Notes: generated by a model from the sequence alone, not told the origin. 64,000 nt of DNA from Aeromicrobium sp. 9AM (GCF_902506105.1 NZ_LR733304.1:2553832-2617831); one strand, 5' to 3'. Shown: positions 16,709 to 26,182, counted from the first letter of the stretch. Numbers and translations are program-made.

Positions 16709-17320
16709 TCAGGCCGGCGGGGTCAGCATCGTCACGAGCGTGTCGACGAATGCTGGCCGCGGCTGGATGCCCTTGCGGCTGCCGATCAGCTTGGGCACGG
16801 CGGCGCGCTGGAACCCGTCGTTGACGATCATCGACGCGATGACCTTGGGGTCCACGTCGGCGCGGATGATGCCGGCTTTCTGCTTCATCGCGACGTACGC
16901 TCCGATGCCCGCAATGCCTCGATGGGGTCCGTAGTCGCTCTCGAGCATGTAGGCGTGCAGCGAGTCCCGGAGCCCGGCATCGGACTGCGCCGCCATCATG
17001 ACGTCGAGGCTGGCGTTGAGGAATGTCTCGATCGACTCCGACATCCCGGTGATGGTCGTACGGAGGTCGTCATCGGCGCTGGGGTCGATCGCATCGAGGT
17101 GCAGCGGCCCCAGCGCTCGCTCGAAGACGGCCTTGAGCAGTCCGAACCTGTCCTCGAAGTGATAGAACACGCTGCCTTCCGAGACGCCGGCCCGCTCGGC
17201 GACCTCGCGGGTCGTCAGCTTGGCCATGCCGCGCTCGCGCAGCAGGTCGTGCGTGGCGCGGAGGATCTCCTCGCGCCCTCCTGAGGGCGGTCGGCCGCGA
17301 CGCTTCCCGGTGGTTGTCAT
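16709..17320 (-). CDS. TetR-family repressor of the adjacent MFS pump
   Basis: This 203-residue protein has an N-terminal helix-turn-helix, LTTREVAERAGVSEGSVFYHF, near residues 28-48, followed by an all-helical ligand-binding domain. It is divergent from an EmrB/QacA-type pump, with two identical-pattern palindromes between them, so it very probably represses the pump until a drug-like ligand binds. The start ATG at 17320 is preceded by a TAGGGT -10 seven bases away, suggesting a leaderless transcript. Its own promoter lies about 35 bases from the nearest palindrome, so autoregulation may be weaker than repression of the pump. Confidence 0.87.
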   Translation of the reverse strand: MTTTGKRRGRPPSGGREEILRATHDLLRERGMAKLTTREVAERAGVSEGSVFYHFEDRFGLLKAVFERALGPLHLDAIDPSADDDLRTTITGMSESIETFLNASLDVMMAAQSDAGLRDSLHAYMLESDYGPHRGIAGIGAYVAMKQKAGIIRADVDPKVIASMIVNDGFQRAAVPKLIGSRKGIQPRPAFVDTLVTMLTPPA

Positions 17321-17327
17321 CCACGTC

Positions 17328-17333
17328 ACCCTA
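17328..17333 (-). promoter_or_regulatory. Leaderless -10 hexamer (TAGGGT) of the tetR gene
   Basis: Read on the minus strand, TAGGGT lies seven bases before the ATG at 17320. No ribosome-binding site is visible between them. Confidence 0.55.
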
Positions 17334-17362
17334 TCGGGCAACAGCAGTTTCTCCATCTTTAT

Positions 17363-17376
17363 TGAGTTCTCACTCA
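17363..17376. promoter_or_regulatory. TetR-type operator 1
   Basis: TGAGT-TCTC-ACTCA is a perfect 5-bp-arm palindrome with a four-base spacer. An identical-arm site lies 32 bases downstream. It is within the tetR-MFS intergenic region. Confidence 0.75.
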
Positions 17377-17394
17377 GGATGTGTCACCTTTATC

Positions 17395-17408
17395 TGAGTA
17401 GCGACTCA
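17395..17408. promoter_or_regulatory. TetR-type operator 2
   Basis: TGAGT-AGCG-ACTCA has the same arms as operator 1, with centres 32 bp apart (about three helical turns). It lies 15 bases upstream of the MFS start, so occupancy would block transcription. The outer flanks TTTATTGAGT (upstream site) and ACTCAATAAA (this site) also form a larger inverted repeat. Confidence 0.78.
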
Positions 17409-17423
17409 ATAAAGGGGAAGTCC

Positions 17424-18863
17424 ATGTCATCCACCACCGCTGAACCCTCAGTCCTCGCGACGTCGCGGGGCAAGCTGATCCTCATCCTGTTGTGCGCGGT
17501 CGGGTTCCTCGACCTGATCGATGTCACGATCGTCAACGTCGCCCTGCCGGCCATCCGCGACGACCTCGGGTTCTCCGTCCAGGAGCTCCAGTGGGTGCCG
17601 AGCGCATACCTCCTGACGTACGGCGGCTTCATGCTGCTCGGCGGCCGGGCGGCAGATCTCCTGGGCCGCCGCCGCGTACTGGTCGCCGGCATCACGTTGT
17701 TCGGCATCGCGTCGCTCGTCGGCGGCTTCGCCGACACCTCCACCGTGCTGGTGGGTGCCCGGCTCGTGCAGGGCGTCGGCGCCGCGCTGACGATCCCCGC
17801 GACCCTGTCCATCATCACCACGACCTTCACCGACGGCCCGGACCGTCACAAGGCCTTCGGCGCCTGGGCCGCGGTCGGCGGTCTCGCCTCGGCCGTGGGC
17901 GTCCTGTTGGGCGGCGTGCTAACGGAGGGACCGGGATGGCGGTGGGTCATGTTCATCAACCCGGTCATCTGCGCGATCCTGCTACCAGCGATCTACGCAC
18001 TGATCCCCGACGACCGCCCGGCCGAGCGCCGGCGGGGATTCGACCTGGTCGGCACGGTCCTGGCGACCGGAGCCATGCTGCTGCTGGTCTACACGCTCGT
18101 CGAGGCCCCGGATCGCGGCTGGGACGCGACCCGCACGATCGCCGGACTGGCCGGGACCGTGGCTCTGACGGCGTCGTTCATCTGGGTCGAGAGCCGCACC
18201 CGCAACCCGCTCGTCCCGTTCACGATCTTCCAGGTGCGCGGGCTCGCGGCCGCCAACATCACCCAGTTCGTCGCGTTCGCCGGGTTCATCTCGATGTTCT
18301 TCTTCCTTAGCCTCTACATGCAGGGCATCCTCGGTTTCTCGCCGATCCAGACGGGACTGGCCTATCTCCCGGTCTGCGTCGTGATCGGTGTCTCGGCCGG
18401 CATCGCGACAGCGTTGATCGCCAAAGTGGGCACCCGCGTCCTCGTGGTGACCGGTGGCCTGATCACGGCTGCCGGGGTCTACCTGTTCTCCTACATCCGG
18501 GTCGACGGCTCGTACGTCTCGGACCTGCTGCCGGGCATGATCGTGATGTCGCTCGGCATCGGGCTCGTCTTCGTGGCCCTGATCAACGCCGCCAACGCGG
18601 GGGTGCCGGAGGAGCAGGCCGGCCTCGCCGCTGCGCTGCTCAACTCGTCGCAGCAGGTCGGCGGCGCACTGGGTCTCGCCGTCCTGTCGGCGATCGCGAC
18701 CTCGCGCACCAACAGCCTGCTCGAGGCTCACACGGTCGCACCCGACGCCATGGTCGAAGGATTCCAGCGCGGCCTGCTGGTCGGTGCGATCTTCCTCGCC
18801 GCCGGCGCCCTGATCGGCCTGCGTACGACCAACACCCACGAGCTGCAGGAAGCGGCGGCATGA
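17424..18863 (+). CDS. MFS multidrug efflux transporter, DHA2 (14-helix, EmrB/QacA-like)
   Basis: This 479-residue proton-driven exporter has fourteen predicted helices. Motifs include LDLIDVTIVNVALPAIRDDL in helix 1 (the DHA2 motif D1 with its membrane Asp), GGRAADLLGRRRVLV in loop 2 (motif A) and a helix-5 motif C around GLASAVGVLLGGVLTEGPGWRW. It should expel hydrophobic drugs or metabolites. AAAGGGG lies before ATG 17424; a longer frame starting at 17220 is TetR antisense DNA and is not used. Control by the divergent TetR through two operators is strongly suggested. Confidence 0.88.
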   Translation: MSSTTAEPSVLATSRGKLILILLCAVGFLDLIDVTIVNVALPAIRDDLGFSVQELQWVPSAYLLTYGGFMLLGGRAADLLGRRRVLVAGITLFGIASLVGGFADTSTVLVGARLVQGVGAALTIPATLSIITTTFTDGPDRHKAFGAWAAVGGLASAVGVLLGGVLTEGPGWRWVMFINPVICAILLPAIYALIPDDRPAERRRGFDLVGTVLATGAMLLLVYTLVEAPDRGWDATRTIAGLAGTVALTASFIWVESRTRNPLVPFTIFQVRGLAAANITQFVAFAGFISMFFFLSLYMQGILGFSPIQTGLAYLPVCVVIGVSAGIATALIAKVGTRVLVVTGGLITAAGVYLFSYIRVDGSYVSDLLPGMIVMSLGIGLVFVALINAANAGVPEEQAGLAAALLNSSQQVGGALGLAVLSAIATSRTNSLLEAHTVAPDAMVEGFQRGLLVGAIFLAAGALIGLRTTNTHELQEAAA

Positions 18864-18936
18864 GCGAGCGCCAGCGAGCGAAAAATCAGGACTTCATGCC
18901 GCGGCCTCCTTACCGTTGCTTCTCCGAGGAGGCGGC
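18864..18936. repeat. Short repeat cluster between genes
   Basis: GCGGCATGA near 18857 and its complement TCATGCCGC near 18895 bracket a run of GAGCGAGCGCCAGCGAGCG, a kind of intergenic repeat common in this group. The sequence GGCGGCATGA occurs at both the MFS stop and the following gene's start, suggesting a small duplication. Confidence 0.4.
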
Positions 18937-18939
18937 GGC

Positions 18940-19476
18940 ATGATCGAGGCGGTCGCCAGGGTCGTCGGCCTGGTGTTCGGCGGCATCTTCACGGGCTTCC
19001 TGATCACGGTGATGGTGCTCGAGCTGTCCCTGCGGGACGCCGGCGCCTCGGTCTACACGCAGGTCCGGCAGGTCGAGCTCGACCACCTGGATGCACTCGC
19101 GACCGCGACCCTGCTGCCGACGGCCGTCGCCACGATCGTGCTGTTCTGCGTGGGATTGAAGTGGGGCAGACCCGGACTCGGCCTGCACTCGGTCGCGCTG
19201 GTGCTCCTGCTGGTCGTCTTCATCGTCACCGTCGTGATCAACCTGCCGATCAACGCCGACCAGCGTGACTGGTCGGTCGCCCACCCGCCGAGCGACTGGG
19301 CCAGCGACCGCGACCACTGGCAGGTCGCGCATGTCGTACGGACAGCGGCGACCGTGATTGCATACGGCTGCCTCATCGTCGCGTCGGGCGTGCACCGGCG
19401 GCGCCACGGGACCGAACCCGTCGCGGCCGAGTGGGATCAGCTGACGGCCGCCACCAGTGGGACGCCGGGACGGTAG
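18940..19476 (+). CDS. DUF1772 (anthrone-oxygenase-like) membrane protein
   Basis: This 178-residue protein has four hydrophobic segments. The pattern [11 protein letters not shown] ... [19 protein letters not shown] (Asn-x-Pro-x-N near the third helix, then W-x-x-x-H-x-x-R) is characteristic of DUF1772. Fungal members of this family are anthrone oxygenases; bacterial roles are unclear. AGGAGG precedes ATG 18940. It may be co-transcribed with the efflux gene. Its last 40 bases overlap the convergent hutI gene. Confidence 0.72.
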   Translation: MIEAVARVVGLVFGGIFTGFLITVMVLELSLRDAGASVYTQVRQVELDHLDALATATLLPTAVATIVLFCVGLKWGRPGLGLHSVALVLLLVVFIVTVVINLPINADQRDWSVAHPPSDWASDRDHWQVAHVVRTAATVIAYGCLIVASGVHRRRHGTEPVAAEWDQLTAATSGTPGR

Positions 19477-20579
19477 GCCAGGTGGACGAAGGACGGGGCG
19501 TTGAGCACCGCATAGTCGGCCGTGGCGCCGACGGCGAGATGACCGACATCGTCGCGACGCAGAGACAGCGCCCCGCCCTTGGTCGCCGACCACAGGGCCT
19601 CACGCGGGCTCATGCCCATGTCGCGCACGGCGACGGCGACGCAGAACGGCATCGACGACGTGTAGGAGCTCCCGGGGTTGCAGTCGGTCGCGAGCGAGAC
19701 CGTGACACCGGCATCGATCAGCCGGCGGGCGTCCGGGTACGGCTGCCGGGTCGAGAACTCGACGCCCGGCAGCAGCCCGGCGACCGTGCCCGAGCCGGCG
19801 AGGGCGTCCACGTCGGCATCGCTGAGGTACGTGCAGTGGTCGGCCGCGGCCGCGCCGACCTCGACCGCAAGCTGCACGCCGGGGCCGTGGCCGAGCTGGT
19901 TGGCGTGGATGCGCGGCAACAGCCCGGCGGCGATGCCAGCCTCGAGCACCGTCCTCGCCTCGTCCGCGCCGAACGCACCGTCCTCGCAGAACACGTCGAT
20001 CCACCGGGCGTACGGTGCGCACTTCTCGAGCATCGCCCCGGTGACCAGGTCGACGTACGCCGCGACGTCGCCCCTTGAGCCTGTCGAAAGGTCGGGGACG
20101 ACGTGGGCGCCGAGGAACGTGGTCTCCTCGGTGAACTCCTGCGCGATCGCGAGCGACCTCGCCTCATCGAGCACCGTGAGGCCGTAGCCGCTCTTGATCT
20201 CGGCGGTCGTAGTGCCCTGCGCCCGCATCTCCGCGAGGTGGCGCGCGACGTTGGCGCGGAGCTGCTCGTCGGGCGCGGCCCGCGTGGCGGCGACGGTCGT
20301 GCGGATGCCGCCGGCGGCGTACGGCTCGCCGGTCATCCGTGCCTCGAACTCCGCGGAGCGGTCGCCGGCGAACACGAGGTGCGTGTGCGAGTCGACGAAC
20401 CCGGGGATCACGGCGGCACCGCCGACATCGTTCGAGGAGTCGGCTGCCGGCGCATCCACACGATGCCCGAACCAGGAGACGCGGCCGCCCTCGACGACGA
20501 GCGCGGCGTCGTGCAGGATCGGCCGGTCGGCGTCCCACGTGACGAGCTCGCCGATGTTGGTCACCAGGTGCGAGGTCAT
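19437..20579 (-). CDS. hutI: Imidazolonepropionase
   Basis: Third step of histidine degradation: hydrolysis of imidazolone-5-propionate to N-formimidoyl-L-glutamate, in the cytosol. The 380-residue amidohydrolase has the zinc site [13 protein letters not shown], the family segment [26 protein letters not shown] and [16 protein letters not shown]. The start overlaps the hutF stop by ATGA. At 20073-20091 a 19-base dispersed repeat is read in frame, contributing LSTGSR after the conserved AHVVP block; this inserted stretch is not typical of HutI. The gene is last in the hut operon and overlaps the convergent DUF1772 gene by 40 bases. Confidence 0.93.
   Translation of the reverse strand: MTSHLVTNIGELVTWDADRPILHDAALVVEGGRVSWFGHRVDAPAADSSNDVGGAAVIPGFVDSHTHLVFAGDRSAEFEARMTGEPYAAGGIRTTVAATRAAPDEQLRANVARHLAEMRAQGTTTAEIKSGYGLTVLDEARSLAIAQEFTEETTFLGAHVVPDLSTGSRGDVAAYVDLVTGAMLEKCAPYARWIDVFCEDGAFGADEARTVLEAGIAAGLLPRIHANQLGHGPGVQLAVEVGAAAADHCTYLSDADVDALAGSGTVAGLLPGVEFSTRQPYPDARRLIDAGVTVSLATDCNPGSSYTSSMPFCVAVAVRDMGMSPREALWSATKGGALSLRRDDVGHLAVGATADYAVLNAPSFVHLAYRPGVPLVAAVS
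20073..20091. repeat. 19-base dispersed repeat inside hutI
   Basis: CCTTGAGCCTGTCGAAAGG differs by one base from the copy in hutF at 21341-21359 and is close to the ends at 4976-4994 and 8890-8908. It is in frame within hutI. Confidence 0.75.
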
Positions 20580-21706
20580 GTGCGACTCCAGCACGCGTCG
20601 ATCGCCGCCGCTAGCCGATGCGCGACATCGCCGCGGTCCCCGACGACGTCCTCCGCACTCGCCGCCCACAGCAGCTCGTCCGCGCCGGCCGTGCGTACGG
20701 ACTCGCCGACCTCTATCGGGTCCCCCGCAGCGAAGCCCAGCGACCCGTGACCCGTCGCACCCGCGGCCTGCCACAGCTGCTCTGCGGTCCAGGCGCCTCG
20801 CACACCCGAAGCCAGGCGCTGGTGCATCTCGACGGCGCGGGCCTCGGCGAACATGTCGATCACGGTATTGCTGTCCGAGCCCAGTGTCAGCCTCGCGCCG
20901 GCCTCGCGGAGCGCCACGCTCGGCCCGATGCCATCGGCGAGCTCGGCCTCGGTCGTCGGGCAGAAGCACGCGTACGCCCGGGCATCCCCCAGAGTCGCGA
21001 TGTCGTCAGGCGTGAGGTGGGTGGCGTGCACGGCAGTCGTCCGCGGCGTCCACGCCCCGGCCTCCCCCAGCAGCGCGACCGGGGTCAGACCCGTGGCGGC
21101 GAGGCACTCGTCGTTCTCGGCGGGTTGCTCCGAGACGTGCACGTGCAGCGGCGCAAACGGGAACGCAAACGCCACGGTGGGCAGCTGGTCGCGGGGGACG
21201 GCGCGTACGGAGTGGATCGCGGCGCCGATCACGACGTCGTCCTCGCCGGCGTGCTTGCGGGCGAGATCCTCGACCCGCGTCGCCCAGCTGTCGGCATCGC
21301 CGTCGCTGAACCTCCGCTGCACGCCTTCGACTTCTCTGCTCCTTGAGCTTGTCGAAAGGCCGAACCCTGCCGCGAGGTAGCACGTGTCGAGCAGCGCGAT
21401 GCGTACGCCGGCCTCGCGGGCGGCGGCGATCAGTGCCTCGCCCATCGCGTTCGGGTCGTCGTACGGCTGGCCGTCGGGGCCGTGGTGCAGGTAGTGGAAC
21501 TCGCCGACGCTGCGGATGCCCGCGAGGTGCATCTCGGCGTACGTGGCCCGGGCCAGGTCGAACAGCAGGTCGGGGTCGAGCACCGCCGCCAAGGCATACA
21601 TCTGGTCGCGCCACGTCCAGAACGAGTCGGCGCCGGTGACCCGGCCGCGGAGTGCCCGGTGGAACACATGGCTGTGGCAGTTGGCGAAGGCCGGGACGGT
21701 CGTCAC
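20576..21706 (-). CDS. hutF: Formimidoylglutamate deiminase, N-terminally short
   Basis: HutF releases ammonia from N-formimidoyl-L-glutamate to give N-formyl-L-glutamate. The 376-residue protein carries metal-site motifs [13 protein letters not shown] (residues 9-21), HVHVSEQ, HATHL and [11 protein letters not shown]. Known HutF proteins are about 450 residues and begin with a separate beta-sandwich portion; here the chain starts only eight residues before the first zinc-binding histidines, so that portion is missing. The GTG at 21706 overlaps the upstream gene's stop. A dispersed 19-base repeat at 21341-21359 inserts LSTSS-like residues after GFG. The catalytic core otherwise looks intact. 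Confidence 0.88.
   Translation of the reverse strand: MTTVPAFANCHSHVFHRALRGRVTGADSFWTWRDQMYALAAVLDPDLLFDLARATYAEMHLAGIRSVGEFHYLHHGPDGQPYDDPNAMGEALIAAAREAGVRIALLDTCYLAAGFGLSTSSRSREVEGVQRRFSDGDADSWATRVEDLARKHAGEDDVVIGAAIHSVRAVPRDQLPTVAFAFPFAPLHVHVSEQPAENDECLAATGLTPVALLGEAGAWTPRTTAVHATHLTPDDIATLGDARAYACFCPTTEAELADGIGPSVALREAGARLTLGSDSNTVIDMFAEARAVEMHQRLASGVRGAWTAEQLWQAAGATGHGSLGFAAGDPIEVGESVRTAGADELLWAASAEDVVGDRGDVAHRLAAAIDACWSRT
21341..21359. repeat. 19-base dispersed repeat inside hutF
   Basis: CCTTGAGCTTGTCGAAAGG matches the hutI copy at 18 of 19 bases. It is in frame and adds residues in a loop region between GFG and the QRRF-like motif. Confidence 0.75.
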
Positions 21707-22875
21707 GCGAGGGACCTCACGACCGCGGTCAGGGCATCGACGCCGGCCTCGCAGTCCGCCTCGTCGGCGAACTCTGCCGGCGAGTGCGAGACGCCGGTCG
21801 GGTTGCGGACGAACAGCATCGCGGTCGGCACGTACGGGCTGAGGACTCCCGCATCGTGGCCGGCGCCGGTCGGCAGGACGGGTGCGTCCAGCAAGCTGGC
21901 GAGCCGGTCGCGCAGCGGCACGTCGAACTCGACGGCCGGGCTGACCGACTCGGCCGTGAGCGTGACCGTCGTGCCGTCGCGGTCGGCCGCGGCGCGCGCC
22001 TGGCCAACGAGGTCGTCGACCATCCGGTCGAGCTCACCCTCGTCGGCTGCGCGGGCGTCGAGCCACGCCCGTACGCGTGACGGGATCGCGTTGGTGCCAC
22101 CCGGCTCGACCTCGAGCCGTCCGAACGTCGCCCGCGCACCGGCGTCAGTGGCGAGCTGGCGGGAGGCCAGGACCGTCGCGGCGTACGCCTGCATCGGATC
22201 GTGTCGGTCCTGCATCAGCGTGGCCCCGGCGTGGTTGGCCTCACCACAGAAGTCGAGCCGCCAGCGGCCATGCGGCCAGATCGCGGTCGCGACGCCGACG
22301 GCCGCGTCTGAGTGGACCAGCGATCGGCCCTGCTCGACGTGGAGCTCGACGAACGTCCCGATGCTGTCGAGGAGGTCGGTACGCCCGACGTTGCGCGGGT
22401 CACGACCGCGGGCGGTCATGACCTCGGCCATCGTGAGGCCGTCGCGGTCCTTGAGGCCCAGGGCCTTGTCGGCGCTGAGCGCTCCGGTGACGAGCTGCGA
22501 TCCGGCGCACGCGATGCCGAACCGGGCGCCCTCCTCGTCGGCGAAGTTGCCCACGACGACCGGCCGGCTCGGGGCGAGTCCGTCGGCGCGGAGCCGGTCA
22601 ACGGCGGCGAACGACGAGACGACGCCGAGTGGTCCGTCGTACGCTCCGCCGTCGGGCACCGAGTCGAGGTGCGAACCGATCAGCAGCGCGTCGGTGCCTG
22701 AGCCCCACCACGCGAACTGGTTGCCGTTGCCGTCCTCGACGAGCTCCATGCCACGAGCCGCCGCCTCACCGGCGAACCACTCCCGCAGCTCCATGTCGGC
22801 ATCGGTCCACGCGAACCGCCGATAGCCGCCGGTCCCCGCATCCCGCCCGATCGAGGCGATGTCGTCAAGGGTCAT
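21703..22875 (-). CDS. M20-family amidohydrolase (allantoate amidohydrolase / N-carbamoylase-like) in the hut operon
   Basis: This 390-residue dinuclear-metal hydrolase has GSHLDSVPDGGAYDGPLGV (metal-binding His and Asp), NFADEEGARFG (Glu pair), ELHVEQG and a C-terminal AGHDAG. These are the marks of the allantoate amidohydrolase/beta-ureidopropionase branch of M20. It lies between hutU and hutF, overlapping the latter. HutF makes N-formylglutamate, and no recognisable HutG is present, so I infer that this enzyme hydrolyses N-formyl-L-glutamate to glutamate and formate. An unrelated ureide role remains possible. The spacing from hutU is 48 bases and contains a palindromic repeat. Confidence 0.8.
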   Translation of the reverse strand: MTLDDIASIGRDAGTGGYRRFAWTDADMELREWFAGEAAARGMELVEDGNGNQFAWWGSGTDALLIGSHLDSVPDGGAYDGPLGVVSSFAAVDRLRADGLAPSRPVVVGNFADEEGARFGIACAGSQLVTGALSADKALGLKDRDGLTMAEVMTARGRDPRNVGRTDLLDSIGTFVELHVEQGRSLVHSDAAVGVATAIWPHGRWRLDFCGEANHAGATLMQDRHDPMQAYAATVLASRQLATDAGARATFGRLEVEPGGTNAIPSRVRAWLDARAADEGELDRMVDDLVGQARAAADRDGTTVTLTAESVSPAVEFDVPLRDRLASLLDAPVLPTGAGHDAGVLSPYVPTAMLFVRNPTGVSHSPAEFADEADCEAGVDALTAVVRSLA

Positions 22876-22885
22876 CGCGCGTCTC

Positions 22886-22931
22886 GTGGTTTCGAGGCTA
22901 CGGCCGCAGGCGGCCTCCGCTCCTCAACCAC
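22886..22931. repeat. REP-like palindrome, copy 2, overlapping the hutU stop
   Basis: GTGGTT (22886-22891) and AACCAC (22926-22931) close a GC-rich hairpin whose core resembles the element at 1745-1796. The right arm includes the hutU stop codon at 22924-22926 and encodes its last Gly codons, so the repeat has been incorporated into the end of the gene. Confidence 0.72.
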
Positions 22932-24588
22932 CGGTCGGACCCTCCAGCATCGGGACGCGGAGACCGCGCTCCTCGGCGACCTCGGCGGCGCGGTCGTAGC
23001 CCGCATCGACGTGGCGCATGACACCGGTGCCCGGGTCGTTGACCAGGACGCGCTCGATCTTCTGAGCAGCGAGGTCCGTGCCGTCCGCGACGATGACCTG
23101 ACCCGCGTGGATCGATCGGCCGATGCCGACGCCACCGCCGTGGTGGATCGACACCCATGTGGCACCCGACGCGGTGTTGAGCAGAGCGTTGAGCAGCGGC
23201 CAGTCGGCGATCGCGTCGGAGCCGTCGGCCATCGACTCGGTCTCGCGGTAGGGCGACGCGACCGATCCGGAGTCGAGGTGGTCGCGGCCGATCACGACCG
23301 GAGCGCTCAGCTCGCCGGAGGCCACCATCTCGTTGAAGCGCAGCCCGGCGAGGTGCCGCTCCTGGTAGCCGAGCCAGCAGATGCGCGCCGGCAGGCCCTC
23401 GAAGTGCACCTTCTCCTGCGCCTTGGTGATCCAGCGCGCCAGGTGCTCGTCCTCGGGGAACAGCTCGAGGATCGCGCGATCGGTCGCGGCGATGTCGGCC
23501 GGATCGCCCGACAGCGCGGCCCAGCGGAACGGGCCCTTGCCCTCGCAGAACAGCGGCCGGATGTACGCCGGCACGAAGCCGGGGAACTCGAAGGCGCGCT
23601 CGAACCCGCCGAGCCGGGCCTCCTCGCGGATCGAGTTGCCGTAGTCGAAGACCTCGGCGCCGGCATCCATGAAGCCGACCATCGCGCGTACGTGCTTGGC
23701 CATCGACGCGCGCGCCCGGTCGGTGAACCCGGCGGCGTCGCGCTCGGCCTCGGCGTGCCAGTCGGCGACCGAGATACCCTCGGGGAGATAGCTCAACGGG
23801 TCGTGCGCGCTGGTCTGGTCGGTGACGATGTCGACCGGCACGCCGCGCTCGAGCAGCTCGGTGAACACGGTCGCCGCGTTGCCGACGATGCCGACCGACA
23901 GGGCCCGGCGCTCGTTCTTGGCGGCCACCGCACGGTCGATCGCCTCATCGAGATCGGTCCAGTACTCGTCGAGGTAGCCGTGCTTGACCCGCCGCTCGAG
24001 CCGGGTCTCGTCGACGTCGACGACGATCACCGCGCCGTCGTTCATCGTCACGGCCAACGGCTGCGCGCCGCCCATGCCACCAGCGCCGCCGGTCAGCGTC
24101 AACGTGCCGGCGAGGGTGCCGCCGAACCGCTTGCGCGCCACTGCGCCGAACGTCTCGTACGTCCCCTGCAGGATGCCCTGCGTGCCGATGTAGATCCATG
24201 AGCCCGCGGTCATCTGGCCGTACATCGTGAGGCCCTCGGCCTCGAGCTTGCGGAACTCCGGCCACGTCGCCCAGTCGCCGACCAGGTTGGAGTTGGCGAT
24301 CAGCACGCGCGGCGCCCACTCATGCGTGCGGAAGACGCCGACCGGCTTGCCGGACTGCACCAGCAGGGTCTCGTCGTCCTCGAGGGTCTCGAGGGTGCGG
24401 ACGATCGCGTCGTACGCTTCCCAGCTCCGCGCCGCGCGACCCGTGCCGCCGTAGACGACCAGGTCCTCGGGGCGCTCGGCCACCTCAGGGTCGAGGTTGT
24501 TCATCAGCATGCGCATCGGCGCCTCGGTCTGCCACGACTTCGCGGTCAGGGTCGAGCCGTGGGCAGCACGAACTGTGGGTCGGGTCAT
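22924..24588 (-). CDS. hutU: Urocanate hydratase
   Basis: Second step of histidine degradation: NAD-dependent hydration of urocanate to imidazolone-propionate. The 554-residue length is normal for the enzyme. Recognisable segments include [42 protein letters not shown], the NAD-binding [15 protein letters not shown], and the C-terminal [18 protein letters not shown]. It overlaps hutH by ATGA at 24585-24588. The C-terminus is formed by the palindromic repeat noted above. Confidence 0.96.
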   Translation of the reverse strand: MTRPTVRAAHGSTLTAKSWQTEAPMRMLMNNLDPEVAERPEDLVVYGGTGRAARSWEAYDAIVRTLETLEDDETLLVQSGKPVGVFRTHEWAPRVLIANSNLVGDWATWPEFRKLEAEGLTMYGQMTAGSWIYIGTQGILQGTYETFGAVARKRFGGTLAGTLTLTGGAGGMGGAQPLAVTMNDGAVIVVDVDETRLERRVKHGYLDEYWTDLDEAIDRAVAAKNERRALSVGIVGNAATVFTELLERGVPVDIVTDQTSAHDPLSYLPEGISVADWHAEAERDAAGFTDRARASMAKHVRAMVGFMDAGAEVFDYGNSIREEARLGGFERAFEFPGFVPAYIRPLFCEGKGPFRWAALSGDPADIAATDRAILELFPEDEHLARWITKAQEKVHFEGLPARICWLGYQERHLAGLRFNEMVASGELSAPVVIGRDHLDSGSVASPYRETESMADGSDAIADWPLLNALLNTASGATWVSIHHGGGVGIGRSIHAGQVIVADGTDLAAQKIERVLVNDPGTGVMRHVDAGYDRAAEVAEERGLRVPMLEGPTGG

Positions 24589-26111
24589 CGGGAACTCCTT
24601 GAGTGAGCAGCGTCCAGAAGGGAGCCGTCGCGGACGAGCTCCGTGGCGGCTTCGAGGTCGGGTGACAGGTGGCGGTCAGGTCCGGGGCCGTCGACCCGCG
24701 TACGCAGCAGGGCGATCGCGGCACCGGTCGCGGCCGACGGCTCGAGCGGGGCCCGCAGGTCGATGCCACGGGCGGCCGTGATGATCTCGACCGCCAGCAC
24801 CCGGGTCAGCAGGTCGACGGACGTCCGCAGCTTGCGGGCGGCGGACCAGCCGAGCGACACGTGGTCCTCCTGCATCGCGCTCGACGGGATCGAGTCGACG
24901 CTCGCCGGCACCGCGAGCCGCTTGAGCTCGGAGACCATCGCAGCCTGCGTGTACTGGGCGATCATGTGCCCCGAGTCGACGCCGGGGTCGTCGGCGAGGA
25001 ACGGCGGCAGGCCCTGGCTGCGCGTCACGTCGAGGAACCGGTCCGTCCGTCGCTCGCTCATGCTCGCGACGTCGGCGACCGGGATCGCCAGGAAGTCCAG
25101 CACGTACGCCAGCGGTGCGCCGTGGAAGTTGCCGTGCGACTCGATGCGCCCGTCGTCGAGCACCGACGGGTTGTCGATCGCCGACGCGAGCTCGCGGCCC
25201 GCGACCGTCGCCGCGTGCTCGAGGGTGTCGCGGGCGGCGCCGTGCACCTGCGGGGCGCAGCGCAGCGAGTACGCGTCCTGCACCCGGCCGTCACCGTGCC
25301 GGTGGCTCGCGACGATCGGCGACCCAGCAAGCAACGCCGCCATGTGCGCCGCCGACTCGGCCTGACCCGGGTGCGGGCGCAGCGCCTGCAGGTCGGCCGC
25401 CAGCACGCGGTCCGTCGCCATGAGCCCCTCAATGCTCATCGCGGCAGCGAGGTCGGCGGTGTCGAGCAGCCGGCGCAGGTCGTGCAGCGCCAGGACGAGC
25501 ATGCCGAGCATCCCGTCGGTGCCGTTGATCAGCGCGAGGCCCTCCTTCTCGGCGAGCTCGACCGGCTCGAGCCCGTGGGCTGCGAGCGCCTCGGCCGCAG
25601 GGCGTACGACGCCGTGGTCGTCGATCTCGCCCTCACCCATCACCGCCAGCGCGCAGTGCGACAGCGGCGCGAGGTCGCCGGAGCAGCCGAGGCTGCCGTA
25701 CTCCCGCACGACCGGCGTCAGCCCGGCGTTGAGCATCGATGCGTACGCCTCGGCAGTCTCCAGGCGTACGCCCGTGTGCCCGCTCGCGAGGGTCGAGAGG
25801 CGCAGCAGCATCAGCGCCCGCACCACCTCGTCCTCGACGCGCGGTCCCGTGCCCGCGGCGTGCGACCGGATCAGGCTCTTCTGCAGCTGGGTGCGCAGGC
25901 CGGGCTCGATGTGCCGGGTCGCCAGCGCGCCGAAGCCGGTCGAGATCCCGTAGACCGGTACGTCCGACGCGGCGAGCTCGTCGACGTACGCCCGAGCGCG
26001 CTTGATCGCGTCACGGGCGTCCGGGCTCAGCTCGACCGTGGCACCCTCGCGCGCCACGCGCACGACATCCTCCGGCGCGATCGCGCCCACTCCCACCGTC
26101 ACATGTGCCAT
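24585..26111 (-). CDS. hutH: Histidine ammonia-lyase
   Basis: First step of histidine degradation: non-oxidative removal of ammonia to give urocanate. The 508-residue protein carries YGISTGFG, the cofactor-forming loop [14 protein letters not shown] with Cys143-Ser144-Gly145 in place of the usual Ala-Ser-Gly that cyclises to MIO, and [13 protein letters not shown] and a C-terminal [11 protein letters not shown] motif. The ATG at 26111 is chosen over longer in-frame starts because it gives the normal family N-terminus ([14 protein letters not shown]). It heads the operon hutH-hutU-amidohydrolase-hutF-hutI and is divergent from an IclR regulator. Confidence 0.96.
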   Translation of the reverse strand: MAHVTVGVGAIAPEDVVRVAREGATVELSPDARDAIKRARAYVDELAASDVPVYGISTGFGALATRHIEPGLRTQLQKSLIRSHAAGTGPRVEDEVVRALMLLRLSTLASGHTGVRLETAEAYASMLNAGLTPVVREYGSLGCSGDLAPLSHCALAVMGEGEIDDHGVVRPAAEALAAHGLEPVELAEKEGLALINGTDGMLGMLVLALHDLRRLLDTADLAAAMSIEGLMATDRVLAADLQALRPHPGQAESAAHMAALLAGSPIVASHRHGDGRVQDAYSLRCAPQVHGAARDTLEHAATVAGRELASAIDNPSVLDDGRIESHGNFHGAPLAYVLDFLAIPVADVASMSERRTDRFLDVTRSQGLPPFLADDPGVDSGHMIAQYTQAAMVSELKRLAVPASVDSIPSSAMQEDHVSLGWSAARKLRTSVDLLTRVLAVEIITAARGIDLRAPLEPSAATGAAIALLRTRVDGPGPDRHLSPDLEAATELVRDGSLLDAAHSRSSR

Positions 26112-26164
26112 GAGTCCATTGCACGCCTGCGGGACTCGCCCCGCCACACTCCACGGGCGGATCC

Positions 26165-26182
26165 TGTCTCGCATACAAGACA
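26165..26182. promoter_or_regulatory. Palindrome in the hutH-iclR intergenic region
   Basis: TGTCT-CGCATACA-AGACA is a perfect 5-bp-arm inverted repeat with eight bases between. Its right arm overlaps GACACT, a possible -10 lying six bases before the regulator ATG at 26191. It is a candidate operator for the IclR protein controlling both itself and the hut operon. Confidence 0.5.
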
